Positions 6,778 through 7,407 of a stretch of DNA of 7,407 bases are shown here, in pieces (the first letter of the stretch is position 1; each line of letters begins with the position of its first letter). The notes under the pieces were generated by a model. It ran no database searches, had not been told where the DNA came from, and worked only from the letters and a program-made list of their open reading frames with translations. The translations under genes and the position numbers were made by a program. This DNA comes from Lentisphaerota bacterium (GTDB taxonomy: Bacteria > Verrucomicrobiota > Kiritimatiellia > RFP12 > UBA3636), in contig JAAZFF010000210.1 in the NCBI GenBank assembly GCA_012511845.1, positions 1 to 7,407 on the forward strand, given 5' to 3'.

Positions 6778-7302
6778 CTAATCCTCCGACAAATGAAGTA
6801 CCATCGCCTTTTCCGGACACGTAAAAGGCGATTCGTGCTTCGTGCAGTTTATACACCCCATGTATATTTTATGCATCATTGTCGTTTTGGGAACTTCTAC
6901 AAATCCCAGTTTTTCGAAAAACTTCTCTGAGAAAGTCAGAACAACAAACTGATATGCCTTCAGAGGACGTAAACGCTCAATTTGAGCTTCAACAAGACGC
7001 TTGCCTATCCCGCGATGGCGCCAGCCGTCTTTTACACAGACAGACTGAAGTTCAATTGAAGTCCTGGTAACATCTCCTACTTCCGGAAGAATTTCAAAAG
7101 CGATAGCTCCGACAAGTTCGCCGCCGCTGTCAGCAACCAGAAAACGATCAATGTGTTGCACTACATCACTGATGGAGCGAACGATAAGCATATCGTCATT
7201 CTCTTTTATCAGACTGTAAATACTGCGAACATCCGCAAAAACCGCCTGTCGCACTGTGATTTCTGAATCGTGACAATTTGAGTCTTTATTCACATCTTTC
7301 AT
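6778..7302 (-). CDS. GNAT N-acetyltransferase, short ArgA-like, with C-terminal Cys cluster
   Basis: 174-residue acetyl-CoA-dependent acetyltransferase. Seen: fold start EITVRQAVFADVRSIYSLI (14-32), a central strand region ELVGAIAFEI, the acetyl-CoA pyrophosphate loop RHRGIG (95-100) after IELQSVCVKDGW, and the late motif FSEKFFEKLGFVEVP (124-138). The tail has Cys150, Cys153 and Cys162 (CINC then TCPEKAM), a pattern recalled from short ArgA-like N-acetylglutamate synthases, which end in a similar CxxCxK...CxExA stretch. Arginine biosynthesis is therefore plausible, but no arg gene is visible and another amine substrate is possible. The ATG overlaps the upstream stop as TAATG, so it is translated with the upstream gene; its own Shine-Dalgarno is weak. 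The first 13 residues are polar and precede the domain. Confidence 0.85.
   Translation of the reverse strand: MKDVNKDSNCHDSEITVRQAVFADVRSIYSLIKENDDMLIVRSISDVVQHIDRFLVADSGGELVGAIAFEILPEVGDVTRTSIELQSVCVKDGWRHRGIGKRLVEAQIERLRPLKAYQFVVLTFSEKFFEKLGFVEVPKTTMMHKIYMGCINCTKHESPFTCPEKAMVLHLSED
6803..6832. repeat. Perfect 10-bp inverted repeat near the convergent gene ends
   Basis: ATCGCCTTTT (6803-6812) and AAAAGGCGAT (6823-6832) are exact reverse complements around a 10-nt loop. The element lies inside the last codons of the acetyltransferase gene (SPF through KAM) and about 30 nt after the oxidoreductase stop. No T-run follows on either strand, so it is not a classical intrinsic terminator; it could stabilise or end the plus-strand transcript. 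Confidence 0.6.
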
Positions 7303-7407
7303 TATTTGAATTTTTCCAGAATTTTTTCTATATCACTTACTTTCTCTGACAGGAGAGTTGGAGTTAAGGCTTCGGCAACAAGGCGCAGATACGGCTCTGT
7401 ATTGGAC
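7302..7407 (-). CDS. C-terminal end of an unidentified protein (partial)
   Basis: The last 34 codons and TAA stop (7304-7302) of a minus-strand gene that runs in from the right edge. The visible tail starts NTEPYLRLVAEALTP and ends SDIEKILEKFK: helical, charged and soluble. It is accepted as coding because the frame is open to the window edge and its stop overlaps the acetyltransferase ATG as TAATG. I do not recognise the family. The helix-rich end with YLRLVAEAL is faintly like the tail of PTS EIIA (fructose/nitrogen type) domains, but that is weak. It does not look like ArgB, ArgC or ArgJ tails, so it gives no support for an arginine operon. Confidence 0.6.
   Translation of the reverse strand, partial: SNTEPYLRLVAEALTPTLLSEKVSDIEKILEKFK

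Noticed and set aside
6778..7407. An arginine biosynthesis operon
   Set aside because: Only the acetyltransferase resembles an arginine enzyme; the 34-residue tail of the upstream gene does not look like ArgB, ArgC or ArgJ, so the operon identity is left open.

Overview
This 7.4 kb window looks like ordinary chromosomal DNA of a Gram-negative-type bacterium. The cell-wall gene murE carries the DNPR motif typical of meso-diaminopimelate-adding enzymes, so the peptidoglycan is probably DAP-type. Base composition is moderate (mid-40s % GC by eye). The pairing of a BatA-type von Willebrand A protein with a BatD/DUF4381-like membrane protein, and an ArgA-like acetyltransferase with a Cys-rich tail, would fit the PVC group (for example Lentisphaerota) or other non-proteobacterial Gram-negatives. 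That placement is an impression from protein style, not a demonstrated assignment. There are no mobile elements, CRISPR arrays, rRNAs or tRNAs that I can support.

Layout from left to right. (1) The 3' part of murE (+ strand) enters from the left edge and ends at 826. (2) Convergent to it is a minus-strand block, read right to left: a BatD/DUF4381-like secreted/membrane protein (5472-4405), batA (4412-3390, overlapping by 8 nt), a 134-nt gap, then full-length pheT (3255-844). (3) A 245-nt divergent intergenic region (5473-5717) holds two back-to-back sigma70-type promoters, one for the minus-strand block and one for the plus-strand gene. (4) A Gfo/Idh/MocA-family NAD(P)-dependent oxidoreductase lies on the + strand (5718-6773). 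(5) Convergent to it by only 4 nt is a minus-strand GNAT acetyltransferase (7302-6778). It is translationally coupled (TAATG) to an upstream gene of which only the last 34 codons are visible.

How the genes relate. BatA and the BatD-like protein very likely work together as membrane-anchored, periplasm-facing partners in a MoxR/Bat-type system, but MoxR, DUF58 and BatB are not next to them here. pheT encodes the beta subunit of phenylalanyl-tRNA synthetase and is not preceded by pheS, so the alpha subunit must be encoded elsewhere. murE, the oxidoreductase and the acetyltransferase are functionally unrelated neighbours.

No clearly new biological system is evident. The points most worth a second look are the minimal bat pair placed ahead of an orphan pheT, a 10-A tract inside the spacer of the bat promoter, a folded leader ahead of the oxidoreductase, and a perfect 10-bp inverted repeat at the 3' end of the acetyltransferase gene.
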